DNA from: Acephala macrosclerotiorum
Taxonomy: Eukaryota; Ascomycota; Leotiomycetes; Helotiales; Mollisiaceae
DNA: 64,000 nt
Direction: 5' to 3'
NCBI GenBank assembly: GCA_014904845.1
Contig: MU119309.1
Coordinates: 86,476 to 150,475 of the forward strand
Shown here: in pieces, positions 46,699 to 59,200 of the stretch
Layout of the letters: each line of letters starts with the position of its first letter
How positions within the stretch are numbered: position 1 is the stretch's first letter
Position numbers and translations under genes: made by a program
Notes under the pieces: generated by a model
Database searches by the model: none
What the model was told of the DNA's origin: nothing
The model's input: only the letters and a program-made list of their open reading frames with translations

Positions 46699-47510
46699 TA
46701 GCATCAAACTAGAAAGCAATTATATAACAGCGACAACTTGAATCCGGCAAAGTTTAATAACTTTGAATAAAAATTTATTAGAGATTAGGCATAAAACCGT
46801 AAAGCAATCGCAATACATTCCGTTTCTTTGCGCATAACCAATTCCGCAATAGACATTGTTAAGTACTTTGATGATACTATCAATTCTTCCGGCTCGAATC
46901 TCGTGGGAAGGTCTGTCGCTTTGAGCGGGTAGCGCAAATCATTGATCGTTACTATCGCTACTCTGAGGCTGCATTCTGAATGTGGCGGACACTGATAAAA
47001 GTTCAACTGCCTTTTCAAACTCCACAACGAGCACCAGTGGAACAGCGGGCAGAGAGAGAAGCGGAAATGGCGCATGAAACTTCTACGAACAAAAGAACCG
47101 CGATAGGGTGACAAAGACTCAACACTTGTACGTAGTAGAGCTTTATACTTTGCGAGTATTACTTACGAACTTGTAGTTTTTTAAAAGTTTGATTTATTTG
47201 CAAATTAGATTATAATATTATTTTAAAACTAAGATTGAATTAAAATATTAATATTCGATAAATTAACGCGTTTTAAAATACGTTTTATATATTAAATTTT
47301 TAATTTAAATAAAATTTAATTAATATTAAATTCGATTATTAATTTTATTTTATTTTATATATAATAAAATTAAATTATATATTTATATTATATATTTATA
47401 TAATATTTTTAATTATTTTTAATAAATAAAAAAAATTTAATATATTAAAAATACGTAATTAATATTATTTTCAAATTTAATTAATACAAAAAAATATCAA
47501 AAAAAGAAAC
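46699..47510. repeat. AT-rich flank with degenerate sequence
   Basis: 46.70-47.15 kb is moderately AT-rich with no supported frame; 47.16-47.51 kb is almost pure A and T, like the left flank at 34015-34592. Together they are the two halves of the block into which the element inserted. Confidence 0.6.
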
Positions 47511-47771
47511 GTTTTGTCCTGCCGCAATATGCCTTGCATTTATAATCATACCACCAATAATAGCCTGCGCAATTAACAGTTTGAGAGGCGGGCCTAGTCA
47601 CCTGACTAAGATATTGGAAAAAAAGCAAAGCAAGACATTTTGCTGGCTGATCTAGCCTCATCTCCTTTGAAGTAAACATCACATCCCTCGATCTCAACAG
47701 CATTTCTACGTCGAATCAGCTCGCAATTCTCTCGCCACTGAAACATTACTAACCCAGACATCAAAGACAGT

Positions 47772-49664
47772 ATGGCGGAGCTAACCCAGAAAGACACTCA
47801 GGGAACGGGAGATGTCATCGCTAGCCCAAAGCCTAGTAGTTCGACGGCGACCGAAGCTTTGTCTCAGCTACAGATCAAAGACCCCGCAGAATACACTGCG
47901 GGAGAAGCACCAGAATATACGCTAGAAGACCCGAATCGAGATGATTCCACAACGTGGCTGGGGCTAACAGACGAGAGTTTTGTGCCTCTGCAGCTTTCTC
48001 CCAAATGGATTGACCTAGATACCATCCGCGGATGGATCCGGACCTGCATTAATGATCACGGCCCTGAATGCTGGCCGTTGGAGATGCTAAGCGGCCTTCC
48101 AGTTTGGCTTATCGATGTTAAAGAGCAGTGTCTCATCCCGGCCACCGCGCAGCACACATACCTGGCTCTTAGCTATGTATGGGGTCAGGCTGAGTCTTCT
48201 GAGACTACGAAATTAAATATAGTCGCTTTTCAAACTCCTGGTGCATTTTCCCCAGCCAATCGAGACGTCGAGATCCCAAAGACAATTCGACACGCCATGG
48301 GCCTTGTCGACCTCTTAGGCGAACGGTACTTGTGGGTTGACCGGCTATGTATCTGTCAGGATGACGAAGAAACAAAAGCATCGCAGATAGATATCATGGG
48401 CGATATCTACGGCAATGCTCTCGTAACCATCATTGCCGCAAGTGGATGGGATGCTAATCATGGGCTCCGGGGGATCAAGGGCGTCACTGAACCACGAGAC
48501 CTCGCACCGAATGCCGGTGATGACTATTTCAAGTCGATTGAGCCACAGTCCTCATTTTGGGTGTGTGGAATATGTCCAGTTCATCCATGCTTACACTAAT
48601 CTGTAGTGCAGTATTCCCGCGGATGGACCTTCCAGGAACTATTCTTTTCACGCCGAAAACTCATGTTTCACTATCAAACGGCTATCTGGGAGTGCTCCTG
48701 CGCCCTACGGCATGAGATCCACGGGTCACAGAATGTGGGTTTGCTTCCTGCTACGGTGAAAGTGAACCCTGGAGGGTTCGAAAGGCTTCTGAACCCAGGA
48801 CAACTATCCTTCGTCGGTGAGACGGGTTTGAGACTCTGGTTTAGTATGATCAATCAGTACAACGTTCGAGATCTCACCTATCCCGAAGATGTCTCACGAG
48901 CTTTCGCTGGTGTAGTCAATGCCTTCACTAAAGTAGCCATTCCTGGTGGTTTTTTCTGGGGTCTTCCCATCGACCGCTTTGATGCATCACTTCTTTGGAT
49001 TGCGTCGGAGCCTCTAAAGAGACGCCTGCCAAAAGACACCGAATCTGAGGCTCCACCAAGTTGGTCATGGATGGGGTGGCAAGGTCGCATTAGTAATGAC
49101 GCCTGGATGGATCTGCAGTCCCAGAATGACTATCCAAACTCCTGGAGGACAACGCTGGAAGTTTTGTCACCGGAATGCGAATGGCTGTACGTGGAGAGTG
49201 TCCCGAATGAAACCCCTTCTTACCCTCGTCCTATCCACCAGGGCAGTCAAGCCTTACGGCCACGGCCATATCTGATAACTCACGCAGAAATTGCAACGTT
49301 CAAGATCAACGACAACCCAATGTCGTTCAACGATTCCGCCGCCGATGGGAACCACATGACCGTTAGGACAAGGATATTGACAGATGCTGGCGGCAAATTC
49401 TGTGGGGCGCTGATGGGCGAGTCTGAACTCCAAGTTCATGAAGATGGGTTGGAAGTTGAATGTCTCGCTATATCCAGCTCTACAAACAAGCTTATGGGTG
49501 GTGGAACCTGGGAGGGGTCTGTCTGGAACTCTAAGAACTACTACAATGTCCTCTGGGTCAATAGAGCTGATGATGCATTTACTCGGCAAGGCATTGGAAG
49601 GATCCTTAAGAGTGCGTGGGATGCACATGAAGAGAAAAGCTTCGAGATCGTGAAGCTGGCATAA
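47772..49664 (+). CDS. HET-domain protein
   Basis: Exons 47772-48560 and 48612-49664 (51-nt intron GTGTGT..TGCAG, branch CTAAT) encode 613 aa. The HET domain begins near residue 129 with TYLALSYVWGQAE, has the central motif RYLWVDRLCICQDDEE at 185-200 and DIYGNALVTIIAASG at 211-225, and continues in exon 2 with SRGWTFQELFFSRRKLMF. The C-terminal third is of the type often found behind HET domains, with no NACHT, WD or ankyrin repeats, so this is a stand-alone HET protein. Family members act in vegetative incompatibility and programmed cell death; which alleles it would sense cannot be told. It lies 1.1 kb from the retrotransposon and its AT-rich flank. Confidence 0.88.
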
Positions 49665-50594
49665 TATTACCACTGAGGGTGGAGAGGAGGGTAAAAGGTA
49701 CAAGATAAGGGCCATGCCCGAAAGGGTTTCTTGGCCGTCTAAGTTGTCTAGCGAAGGTGTACGGGCTGCGTCCTCCGACCATTATAAATATGAGCCTTCC
49801 CTTTCAGGTATCGCCAGCCATCTTGATCTTCTCATCGCCGTCAGACCAGCATTCACTCACGGACCCACTCAATCCATTCCGCTATGCCGTACCAACTCCG
49901 CAATCGCGCTCGTGTATCAAACACAGAGCCAACTTTATCAAGTGTGGGAGGGGAGTAATATAGGGTTACTAGCACTATTAGTAGCAACCCTTGATTCAAT
50001 AGCCCAAAATGCGGATTTTATCGCATTTTAAGTTTAGAATATTAAAAACGAAAACTTTGATTATATTTGGTTTTATATATATTTATAATATAAAAAAAAA
50101 TATTAATTTTATTAATTTATTTTTATTTTAAATTAATATATTTAAACCGCAATAGTAATATTACATTGAGAGGCCCGGAACGGCCTGCGGTATTGAATGC
50201 GGCCTATTGCAACCTATCACAAGGAGAAAAAGCAAATCCTAAGACGATTTACGGCGGCGTAGATTGCGAGGTGTCTGTGTGGAGAATTCACAAAACTGGA
50301 GAACTCAAGACAGCTACCGTTTCGGGAACTCACTATACCACCAGGCCATTCAAATTACTTCCGCCATCGTTCCTTTCACCACGCAGTCGTCAGATATTTA
50401 ACTCAGTCACTAGAGGCCTAGCTTATAGTGCATAAATCAAACAAGTCTCGTCTGGATAATTGCGCTCTTCAGTAGGCTGAGCTATGCCTGACTTGCGGAC
50501 GAGCAAAGCCATATACTACTTAAACAAGCTCCCAGACTCACGTTATCGTCCAAAGCCAGCTGAACCTAGTATGCATCTACTGTCGAGCTATAGC
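49665..50594. other. intergenic with a small AT-rich insertion and hairpin
   Basis: 49962-49972 and 49981-49991 form an imperfect hairpin (AGGGTTACTAG / GTAGCAACCCT, 9 of 11 pairs). It is followed by about 170 bases of AT-rich DNA to about 50.16 kb. This resembles a decayed small repeat such as a MITE, but no clear terminal repeat pair or target duplication was found. No gene is supported, although frames of 105 and 89 codons occur. Confidence 0.45.
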
Positions 50595-51688
50595 TCACAA
50601 CTTTGAAGATCTCAACTTCGTGCTATCGGTTCTCCTGCCCTCGTCCGCTTGCTCCGCAACCGTCAGGTCTGGGAATTTCGCGGGCATAATACGCCTCGGT
50701 ACAGCTCCCTCAACAACCGAGTATTTCGAGAAATCCGTGACCCCCTCGACTCTTCGCAGAAAGTCTTCATCAAGGTCCAACAATCCATTGACTTCGGAAA
50801 CAGGGGCTCGGAGCATGGCGAGTATAGCATCAGAGTAAATGGAAGGTTTGCGGAGGTCGCGGACCGAGTCTGGGTAAGTCTTCGTAATCTGCCCTGTAGC
50901 CGCGGATTCAATGGACTATTGTTGTCAGCTTCAATTCTGCAAGGAGAGTATAGGTCGCCTACCGAAGCAGGCCAAATGCCAGTGACAGCCATATCCTTCT
51001 TACCCTCGCGCTCCCAGTCCATAGCCAGTCCCTTGACAAGGACACTCATGCCCACCTTCCCCATCGCATATGCCGTCTTTCCTCTGAAGAAGCGCGAGTA
51101 TATGGGAGGACAAACAACAATGACCCGTCCCTTCCAGCCATTGTTCTTGAAATGTGGGAGCGAAGCTTGAATCGTGCCATACAGTCCCTCCGGATTGATC
51201 CGTTGCATCAACTGGAACCTTTTCATAGGTGTATTCTCCACCGACGCCCACCAAATCGCTCCTGAATTGTAGACTACGACATCGAGGTGACCGTAAATCT
51301 GCCATAGCGTTAGCCTCGTGCTCAATATCCCGTGGAGGGAGAACAACCAACCTCGACCGTCTTGTTCACAAGCTTCTGTACACTCTCGTAGTCTCTCGTG
51401 TCGCAAGCAATAGCAATTGCCTGCCCACCAGCTTCGCGGATCTCTCGCTCGACGGTGCTGATAGTTGATTGCTGGGAGTTCGGGTCGGGAGGGAATGGCT
51501 TCGCTGCGTACGCGTCGCTGGTAGACTTCGCAGACACCACCACTGTTCATCATTAACAAAGATCCTCCCCATACTAGACCCGCAGACATACCAATGTACC
51601 CATTCTTCGCCAAGTCAATAGCAACCTGTCTCCCAATACCCCTCGAAGCTCCCACCACAAGAGCTACCTTCTGATCTTTTGCCACCAT
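50595..51688 (-). CDS. short-chain dehydrogenase, HSDL2-like
   Basis: Four exons, 51592-51688, 51352-51542, 50963-51298 and 50595-50915, join to 314 aa. Introns are GTATGT..AACAG, GTTGGT..GGCAG and GTAGGC..AATAG (branch GCTGAC). The cofactor motif GASRGIG is at residues 13-19, LDVVVYNSGAIWW corresponds to the NNAG region, and the catalytic pair is in TAYAMGK (YxxxK). KSTSDAYAAKPFPPDPN and later NGLLDLDEDFLRRVEGVTDFSKY are characteristic of the group resembling human HSDL2 without its SCP2 domain. A peroxisomal or mitochondrial lipid role is known for HSDL2; here no clear targeting signal is seen (C terminus RSSKL, a possible PTS1-like SKL). It is divergent from the GST gene. Confidence 0.87.
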
Positions 51689-52076
51689 GTTGTCGTCGCG
51701 TTTTCTGCCAATTGTTGGATCTGCTCAAGTATAATCGATTGGACTGTCCTGATGAGCGAACATAACGCAAGGCGTTGACATGCTGGCTATATGCTCGCTG
51801 CTTGACATAGAAAGTATGTTGTTTCGTGATCATTATTCGGCTTCAGGAAGTTTAGTGATCAGTGCCTCGGCTCGTGGCATGCATCGCATTACCGTCTTAC
51901 CTCACCTCCAACACCATGTATTTGAGGAGAAGAGATGGATCTGGGGAATACGATTGAGAGTCTTGGGTTGACCTCTTTACGCGCAATTGATTTGTGATCG
52001 ATTTGTTATCTTTCGTCGTGATCTAACAAGGGTTTCAGTGACTCTTGGTTGAAGAGAAAGCCCCACGTCAGAAGCT
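51689..52076. promoter_or_regulatory. bidirectional promoter region, SDR and GST
   Basis: 388 bp between two divergent start codons, so both genes probably share control elements. No specific operator was recognised. Confidence 0.5.
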
Positions 52077-53147
52077 ATGGGAGGGCATATTGATTGTTAT
52101 CTCGATTGCGGTACGTCTTCAAGTTTTTATTTTCTTCCTTTCGTTATCGTTTTAAATGAGCTCTACATCTCAATAAGTTCATAAAGCTAACCTATTAAAG
52201 CTTCATTCTACGGAACAATTGCATTCAGCTACCTCCTCAAGAACCGAAAGCTCCTAGCTGGTCATGATGTCGACGTTGAGTAAGTTACACACTCTTCTCA
52301 CAGCAGGGATTACTAAGAATCTCATAGATTCCATCCTGTATTTCTTGGAGGAATAAATGTTGGCAGCGGTATGTCTTTCCTGCCCTCGATTGAGTCCCTC
52401 ATCTCATGTACCCAGGAAACAAACCTCCGTGGAGTCTTCCAGCCAAAGCCAAATATGGCCAATTCGATGGTGATAGAGCAAAGAAGTATCATGGAATGGA
52501 GAAGATTTCAGCTCCTGACTTTTTCCCTCCTCTGACTCTTTTGGTTTGTGCATCCTTACTGCTTCGATCAACTCGACCCTTTCCCCCTTGTCACCTACTT
52601 AGACAGACACTTACAACCTCCAGCCACAACGAGCACTCTGCTTCATAAAAGCCAACCACCCCAACGACAAATTCGAGAAGACCTGGGCTCGGCTCTTCGA
52701 CGCAATGTGGATAGATCACATCGACATCACCGTTCCAGCCGACCTCGCTTCAGCCCTCACAGGAACCAAACTCTATAGCGAGGAAGAGGTAGAAGCGATT
52801 ATGAAAGCTACACAGGAGAAGGAATGGAAAGATAAGCTGCTAGCTAATACGCAGAAAGTGCTTGATCAGGGTGCTTTTGGTGCGCCTTGGTTTTGGGTCA
52901 GAAATGCGAAGGGGGTTGAGGAGCCTTTTTTTGGGAGTGATAGGTACGCCTTTCTCTCCCAAGTGCTTCGTTTGTTGCAAGAGCAGACACTCTGAATAGC
53001 CGGGGTGTTCGTCCGAAGAAGAGTTGAAACGAAATGGAAAGTTCGAGGCTGACTTGCAGTAGATTTCATTTCATGTGGGAATTTCTCGGAATCCCATGGC
53101 AAGATATTGCCATCATTCCAAAAGGAGAATCGAAGCCCAAGTTGTGA
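52077..53147 (+). CDS. kappa-class glutathione S-transferase / DSBA-fold isomerase
   Basis: Six exons: 52077-52110, 52201-52279, 52328-52368, 52416-52543, 52624-52943 and 53063-53147. All introns are canonical GT..AG, giving 228 aa, the normal size of GSTK proteins. The N terminus MGGHIDCYLDCASFYGTIAF is the first strand and catalytic helix of the family, with Ser near residue 13. VEFHPVFLGGINVGSGNKPPW is the classic GSTK loop, and FGAPWFWV (cis-Pro) and FFGSDRFHFMWEFLG close the thioredoxin part. The last exon (..RFHFMWEFLGIPWQD) was found only by splicing, because the unspliced frame reads into the intron and ends at 52995. Likely role: glutathione-dependent detoxification or isomerisation, possibly peroxisomal or mitochondrial. 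The C terminus is KPKL, close to a PTS1. Confidence 0.9.
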
Positions 53148-53985
53148 GAATGTTTTTATAGCCTCAGCGGATTGTTGATGTACTTGTACATTGCATACTG
53201 TTATTCCAGGATTCCATTCTTCGCGACCAAACTCCTTAGCCTTTATTCTGGCCCGCCTCGGATTCTCGGAAGAGAAAGACATTATCAATTTCCACCCTTC
53301 CTTCTTCCGCCTCTGTTTTGAGAGCTCATTAATTACCACACGGAAGAATTACACCCCATCTTTTGCATAAACTTTCTTTTCTTTTCCTCTCCATCCGGTC
53401 CGGTCACGATTCAAGATGATGTCGATCCCGCCAATCCGGCACCTTCCCCCCTAGCCTCTCCTTCAAACTTCGCGCAAAACACTATCTTTCACTCGGCCGA
53501 CACTAGGACACTCGATCCACAGCGCTTCACAGCGAAACGCCGCTCTAGAAAGTCCCTAGAAACACTTGCAGCGCCTCGGCATCGTAGAATAGCCGAGTTT
53601 GTTGATATTTTTGTTTCTAGCTGCCGGAGTTAGTGATGCTTAGCTTGAGCGTTGTGTATGCTTGTTACATCATTGAGAGTCGAGAACCTTTAGGATAGGG
53701 AGTGCCTTGGTATAGACTTGTTAAGAGGGAATGTCCGCGTCATAAAACTTGTGTTAATGATATTTTCTCTATTTGCTTGAATTCTCGGAGTCTTTGTTGG
53801 CTTGACCTCTCATCGCTTCGGCCTGCTACGAGAGAGCGGTTGTTGATATTGCAGTTGCAATTTCAGTCACCTCTCAAGCCCTCTCAGCGTCAAGTAATTC
53901 TCTATGACTACACTCCTGTCGACATCTCTATCTCTCCAACACCGAACCAGAACTCACTCCAACAACGTTCTCCTAAACCGCCAAA
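53148..53985. other. intergenic; upstream region of the MFS gene
   Basis: A pyrimidine-rich leader precedes the ATG at 53986. No gene is supported; the minus-strand frame over 52866-53339 is antisense to the GST exons. Confidence 0.5.
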
Positions 53986-55577
53986 ATGTTTGACCTAGCA
54001 CCCCACCCATCCGCCCCCATCAAACGTACCCGCACATCAGCCAACGTCCAACTCGGCCCAGAACGCTACCTCCCCCCTCCTCTCCAAGAATCCAAATCCG
54101 CCTACCTCGTCGAGCCCACAGGTCCAAATGACCCAGCCAACGCAAAGTCATGGAGTCTTCCACGAAAAATGCGTTCCGCCATCGTCCTCGGCTTTGCACC
54201 CTCGTCGCCTCTTGGGGTTCATCCGTCTATTCATCCGCCGTCACACCTGTATCCATGGAGTTTGGAGTCTCGGGCGTTGTGGCTATATTAGGATTGACGT
54301 TATATATTTGCGGTTTCGCAACTGGACCGTTGGCTTTTGCTCCTTTGTCTGAGTTGTATGGGAGGAAAATGCCGATTGTGGTAGCTTGTTTCGTGTTCAC
54401 CTGCTTCATGTTCGCAGCCGCCACAGCCAAAGATTTCCAAACGTTGATGCTATGTCGATTCTTCGCTGGTGTCTTCGCTTGGTGTCCCTTGGCTGTAGTG
54501 GGAGGAGCATTCAGCGACCTATTCGGGAACGAGACTCGCGGAATCGCAATCGCGTTTTTCTCGGCATTGGTATTCATCAGACCCTTCATCTCCCCCATAG
54601 TAGGAGCATTCATCACAGAATCTTATCTCGGATGGTGATGGACAGAATACATCACCGGCATCATGGGAGCCCTAGCATTGGTCCTCGACATCCTATTTCT
54701 CGAAGAAACATACCTCAAAACCATCCTCCAAAAACGAGCTGGCAGCATCCGAAAGGAAACAGGGAATTTCGCAATCCATCACGAATCTGAAGAAGAGGTT
54801 ATCGATTTCAAAGATTTGGTACACAAGCATTTACTTCTTCCTCTCAAACTCCTCTTTCGAGAACCGATCGTCTTCCTTATCACCATATACACAGCATTCA
54901 TCTATGGAATCCTGTACCTATTCCTAGAAGCGTACCCTATCGTCCTCGCAGAATACAGAGGAATCAACGAAGCAGTCGCCACCCTCCCCTACATCGGTCT
55001 CATTCTCGGCGTCCTCATCGGCTGCGGAATAGTCATCGCATTCGAACCTCGCTACAACAGAAAATTGAAAGAGAACAACGGTCTCCCTGTCCCTGAACAG
55101 CGCTTGCTACCGATGATGGTTGGAGCAATCCTTTTCCCCATCGGCCTCTTCTGGTTTGCATGGACAGGCAACTACCCCAGCATCCACTGGATAGTCCCCA
55201 CCCTCTCGGGCCTCCTAACCGGCGCCGGGATTATGACCATATTCCTCCAAGCCCTAAATTACCTCATAGACGCCTACCTCATGGTCGCCGCATCCTCCAT
55301 CGCCGCCAACACCTTTTTGCGCTCCTTCTTCGGCGCCGGCTTCCCTTTATTCGCAACGCAGATGTTTCACAACCTCGGAGTCGACTGGGCTGGTTCCCTG
55401 CTCGGCTTTCTAGCCGTAACGTTTCTGCCGATACCGTTTTTGTTTTATGCGTTTGGGGAGAAGTTGAGGAAGGGGAGTAAATATGCGCCGACGGATTTGG
55501 GGAAGGGGAAGAAGAGTGATAATGAGGAGAGTGGGAGTGCTGGTGGGAGTGAAGGCGAGGGTGAGGGGAAGGAGTAG
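53986..55577 (+). pseudogene. MFS drug:H+ antiporter-type transporter, frameshift plus stop
   Basis: The sequence begins MFDLAPHPSAPIKRTRTSAN, with SKSAYLVEPTGPNDPANAKS before the first TM helix, as in fungal DHA1-type transporters. After ..RSAIVLGFA (about 54195) the frame must shift by one base to continue TLVASWGSSVYSSAV, GFATGPLAFAPLSELYGRK (motif A) and GNETRG. No intron fits there. At 54636-54638 LGW is followed by TGA and then WTEYITGIMG, where relatives have Arg (CGA to TGA). The rest, to 55577, is intact with TM helices and a Ser/Gly/Glu tail. Two independent lesions make a functional full-length transporter unlikely; either could be a sequencing error. Confidence 0.8.
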
Positions 55578-56262
55578 AGCGTAGGGATGGGAATTGAATA
55601 GGGAGGGGGGAAGAAATGATTGATTGATGAATGTTGATGAGGAGTGTATTGGTACTGGTGTTCGGATATTGCTTGAGCGATTGCATGGCGTGCATCTTTG
55701 ACGAGTTTTAAGAATTTTGCATGTATCAAAAGCCATACATAAATGGAAGAACTTGCCTGCCTTGTGTGTACGATGAGAGATGAACGAATATAATGTAATG
55801 CCTGCATCTTTTCAAGCTGACCTGTTATTGGAGGCACTCGCCCTGGAAGTACCGCGTCCGGAAGTCTGGAAGTGTGGATGAGCAGATGGTTGACATGATA
55901 TGTATTTTATGTATAAATATATTTTAGCTATGTATATATATAAGTGTTTTCCTGACTCGAAACAACCCTTGAGCCCATCCATGTCATGATAATCAGTCCA
56001 AATACGACCTCGCCTCGCCTGTGCCAAAGCCAGATTTGTTCGACCTTCCTCAATGACCGACATGGTCTTCGACAGCCGAGGCCTTTGGTCCATGTCGAAT
56101 TTGTACCGGTTCCAAATCTTTTCTAGATCAGAAGGCTTATTGCAAGTCGAGGCCATCGATGTCCTAATTGTCCCACCATATCGGGTCGCCTTCGTGAAAT
56201 CTCCCGATCACCGATGTCTTTCCCGACTCCACCGAACAGCTGCACCCTCTTAAAAGAGGCCC
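55578..56262. other. intergenic, convergent 3' ends
   Basis: 3' regions of the MFS pseudogene and the histidine kinase gene. A TATATATATA-rich stretch near 55910-55945. No gene supported. Confidence 0.5.
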
Positions 56263-59200
56263 TCAAACAGCGGTTTTCTCCTCACTCATCCTCTTCAGCA
56301 TTTCTCCAATTTTAATAAAAGAAATTGGCTTCGTCAAGAAATCATCAAATCCACTCTCTTCCGCCTCAACCCTGTCCCGCCGACTCGCCAGTCCCGTGAG
56401 CGCGACAATAAACGTACGATCTTTCTCCAAATCCAGTTTCATTATCTGACTCTGCTCATCAAAGCCACCGTCTTCTGAACTTTCCGTCCCCATTAATTTC
56501 CTCTCAGTGGTTGCTGCAGCTCTCCGAAAAACTTTCCTCTCAAGGGCTCGAATCGCTCTTGTTGCTTCGAATCCGTTCATGTTCGGCATCGAGATGTCCA
56601 TGAATATTATATCGAACTGTTTTTCGGAACCTGCTTCTCGGACTGCAGCTACTGCTTCAAGACCATCGCGTGCAGTGACGACGGTGTCAGATTTCCGTTT
56701 CGCCAGGTACCGCTGGAGAAGCTGTAGATTCAGCGCATTGTCGTCCACGGCCAGGATGTGCAACGACTTTGCCGTCTCCGTAAAGGCAACACCTGATTTC
56801 TTAGGCTGTGGAAGCTGGAGTCTGCCGAAAGTGGAGGGCGGAGGCATTGTGGAGGGAATACATTGAGTCGCTGAACCATTCTGGGAGTCTAAAGATATTT
56901 GTGATAGCGCGTTGATGCTTGCGTCTAGCTGATCGTTGTTTCTTGAATGGACTTCTTGTGAAAGAATGGTGTCGTCTCTCTTTTCTAATTCCTGTGAGTC
57001 TACAGATATTGGCGTGTTCGAAAGTGTTGTTTGTGGCGTAAATCCATAATCCGTCAATATGATTCCATTCATTATACTTCTCTCTTCTGGCGACCCGAGA
57101 GGGGTTTGCGTGGCCCGATTGACATGAAATGCGCTCATCTCGGCTGCCACGGTTGACAGTTCCGGGTCCATCAGGGCCATGAGGCAACGGGCGAGTCTGA
57201 ACGGTCCCACGGGTGGACGAATGTGGCCGATAGCGTAGTTGCGATGCGCCCCAACTTGCTTAGCTGAACACGACACGTCATTGTGAACGACGAGGATTCG
57301 TTGCCCTTTTTCATAGCCTCCCTCGTTTTGGTGATCGGTGATGACGAAATCTGCGGAGCTGGTGCTTGTTGTGAAGCCAAACCATTCCACACAGTATTTT
57401 TCTATGCAAGCCCAGGTGATGTCTTTAGCTCGAGTGTCGTTGTCTTTGACTCGTGACAAGCGGATGGATTTTGTGCTCGCTCGAGCTTGGACTTTCGCGA
57501 TGCATTTCTGAGCATCAAGTAGAATTTCCTTCGTGCTGCTTGGCTCCATATGGTCGAACATCGGGGCCTCGACCTTCTCGACTGGTATGGTGACCTCTAC
57601 TTCTGTGCCCTTCCCAACTTGACTTCGAATGGAGATTTGACCGCCGAGTTGATTCACAATGCTCCAGCTAAGAGAAGATCAGCATTAATCATCTCACAAA
57701 GCTCACAACGCTTACACAATTGAAAGTCCCAGCCCTACTCCTGGAGCAAAACTATCCTCTTGTGCGAAAGGGTGATAAAGCTTGCGCTCCATATATTCCG
57801 TGGACATGCCACGCCCGGAGTCTCTGATCTTGAGATAAAGCACATTGCCGAGTGAGCCGTTGTGGCGAGATTGGGCATTTTCCCGAATTCGCATTTGAAC
57901 CATGATGTAGCCAGATTCCGTGTATTTTAGGGCGTTGCCAAAGAGGTTCATTACTACACGTCTCAAAGCTCCTATAACAGCGGTGAGCAAAGTCGTAGCC
58001 GATAGAGTGAACAAAGACACACCTGCTTGGATATTATAATACCAGTCTCTCCGCTCGATATCAAGAATTATATCCAGCGCGGCGCGACGACCGCGAGGAG
58101 CGTGTGCTTCTGCTGCTGAGCGAAATTCTCTTGAGATGGCCGAAGTTGGGTCATCCGTTCCACGAAATTCGCTGGCGGCGATCATCCCATTGCAGATGTC
58201 TTCGCATAGAAGGGCCAGATTGGTCACTTGAATAAGTTCATTGATGATGGCTCCTGGCGTGCCTCTATTAGTCTCAAAGCAAGCCAGTCTCATTAGATAC
58301 TCACCCTTTTGGTTGCCCGTCTTCTCAAAAGAGTTGATCTTGCTGTAGTCAAGAACATGATTAATGGTATCCTGACTCGGGCGTTAGCCACCGTAACATG
58401 ATACATATTGATATCTTACCAAGAGTGTACCACTGCAATTGGTGATAGTGGAAATGAATTCCATTTGTGATGCATCAAGATCCGAGTCACGAAGAAATTC
58501 GGCGCTTGCCAGAATTCCATGCAGAGGACTTCGGAACTCGTCTTGGAAGAGTCAGCTATATCTTTGGAAGACAAGAAATGAAACTCACGAGAAATGCTAC
58601 TGATAAAATCAGACTTCATTTTGTTCGAGGTGATAGCGTCGAGGCGGCTGATCTCAACCATGACACTGTTGGTGAAGGCTGACAGATATGCAACTTCGGA
58701 TTCAACAGTGAAGACAGGGACAGCAGATCTGCTCCAGACAAAACACCCTGAGTACCATCGTTCTAGATCATTCCGTTAACTGACTGAAACTTCCGGAAGC
58801 AGACTTTCTTACCCCCAGCCGTATCCCAAAGAGGCAAAAAGATGATTTGCCTAGCTTTGTGGAAGATTCGAGATAATAGAGTGGCTTCTGCTTTCTGGTG
58901 TGTAAGATTGATAAATGGAACTGATTTTCTCCTTTCTGACGGACTACGGCCAGCCGTCTCCTGCAATTCGTTCTGCTGTTCCAGAGATGAGAAGTAACCT
59001 TCCTCATCAGTATACCACACGTTACCTTGCGGATAGGTATTAATCAACGCTTGAAGGGTCTTGGCGTCGAGGACGTTTGCATCCGGATCCCAAGTTGCCA
59101 CTCTCGCAGCAGACATGGCCAAAACCTTGGCAGCTTTGTGGTCATCACTAAAGCTTCGAGTTGACTCTTGAGAGATCTGCTGACTATTTCCGTCTTTCTT

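Noticed and set aside
52866..53339. 157-codon minus-strand frame
   Set aside because: Antisense to the last GST-kappa exons and intron; the plus-strand model explains the sequence fully.
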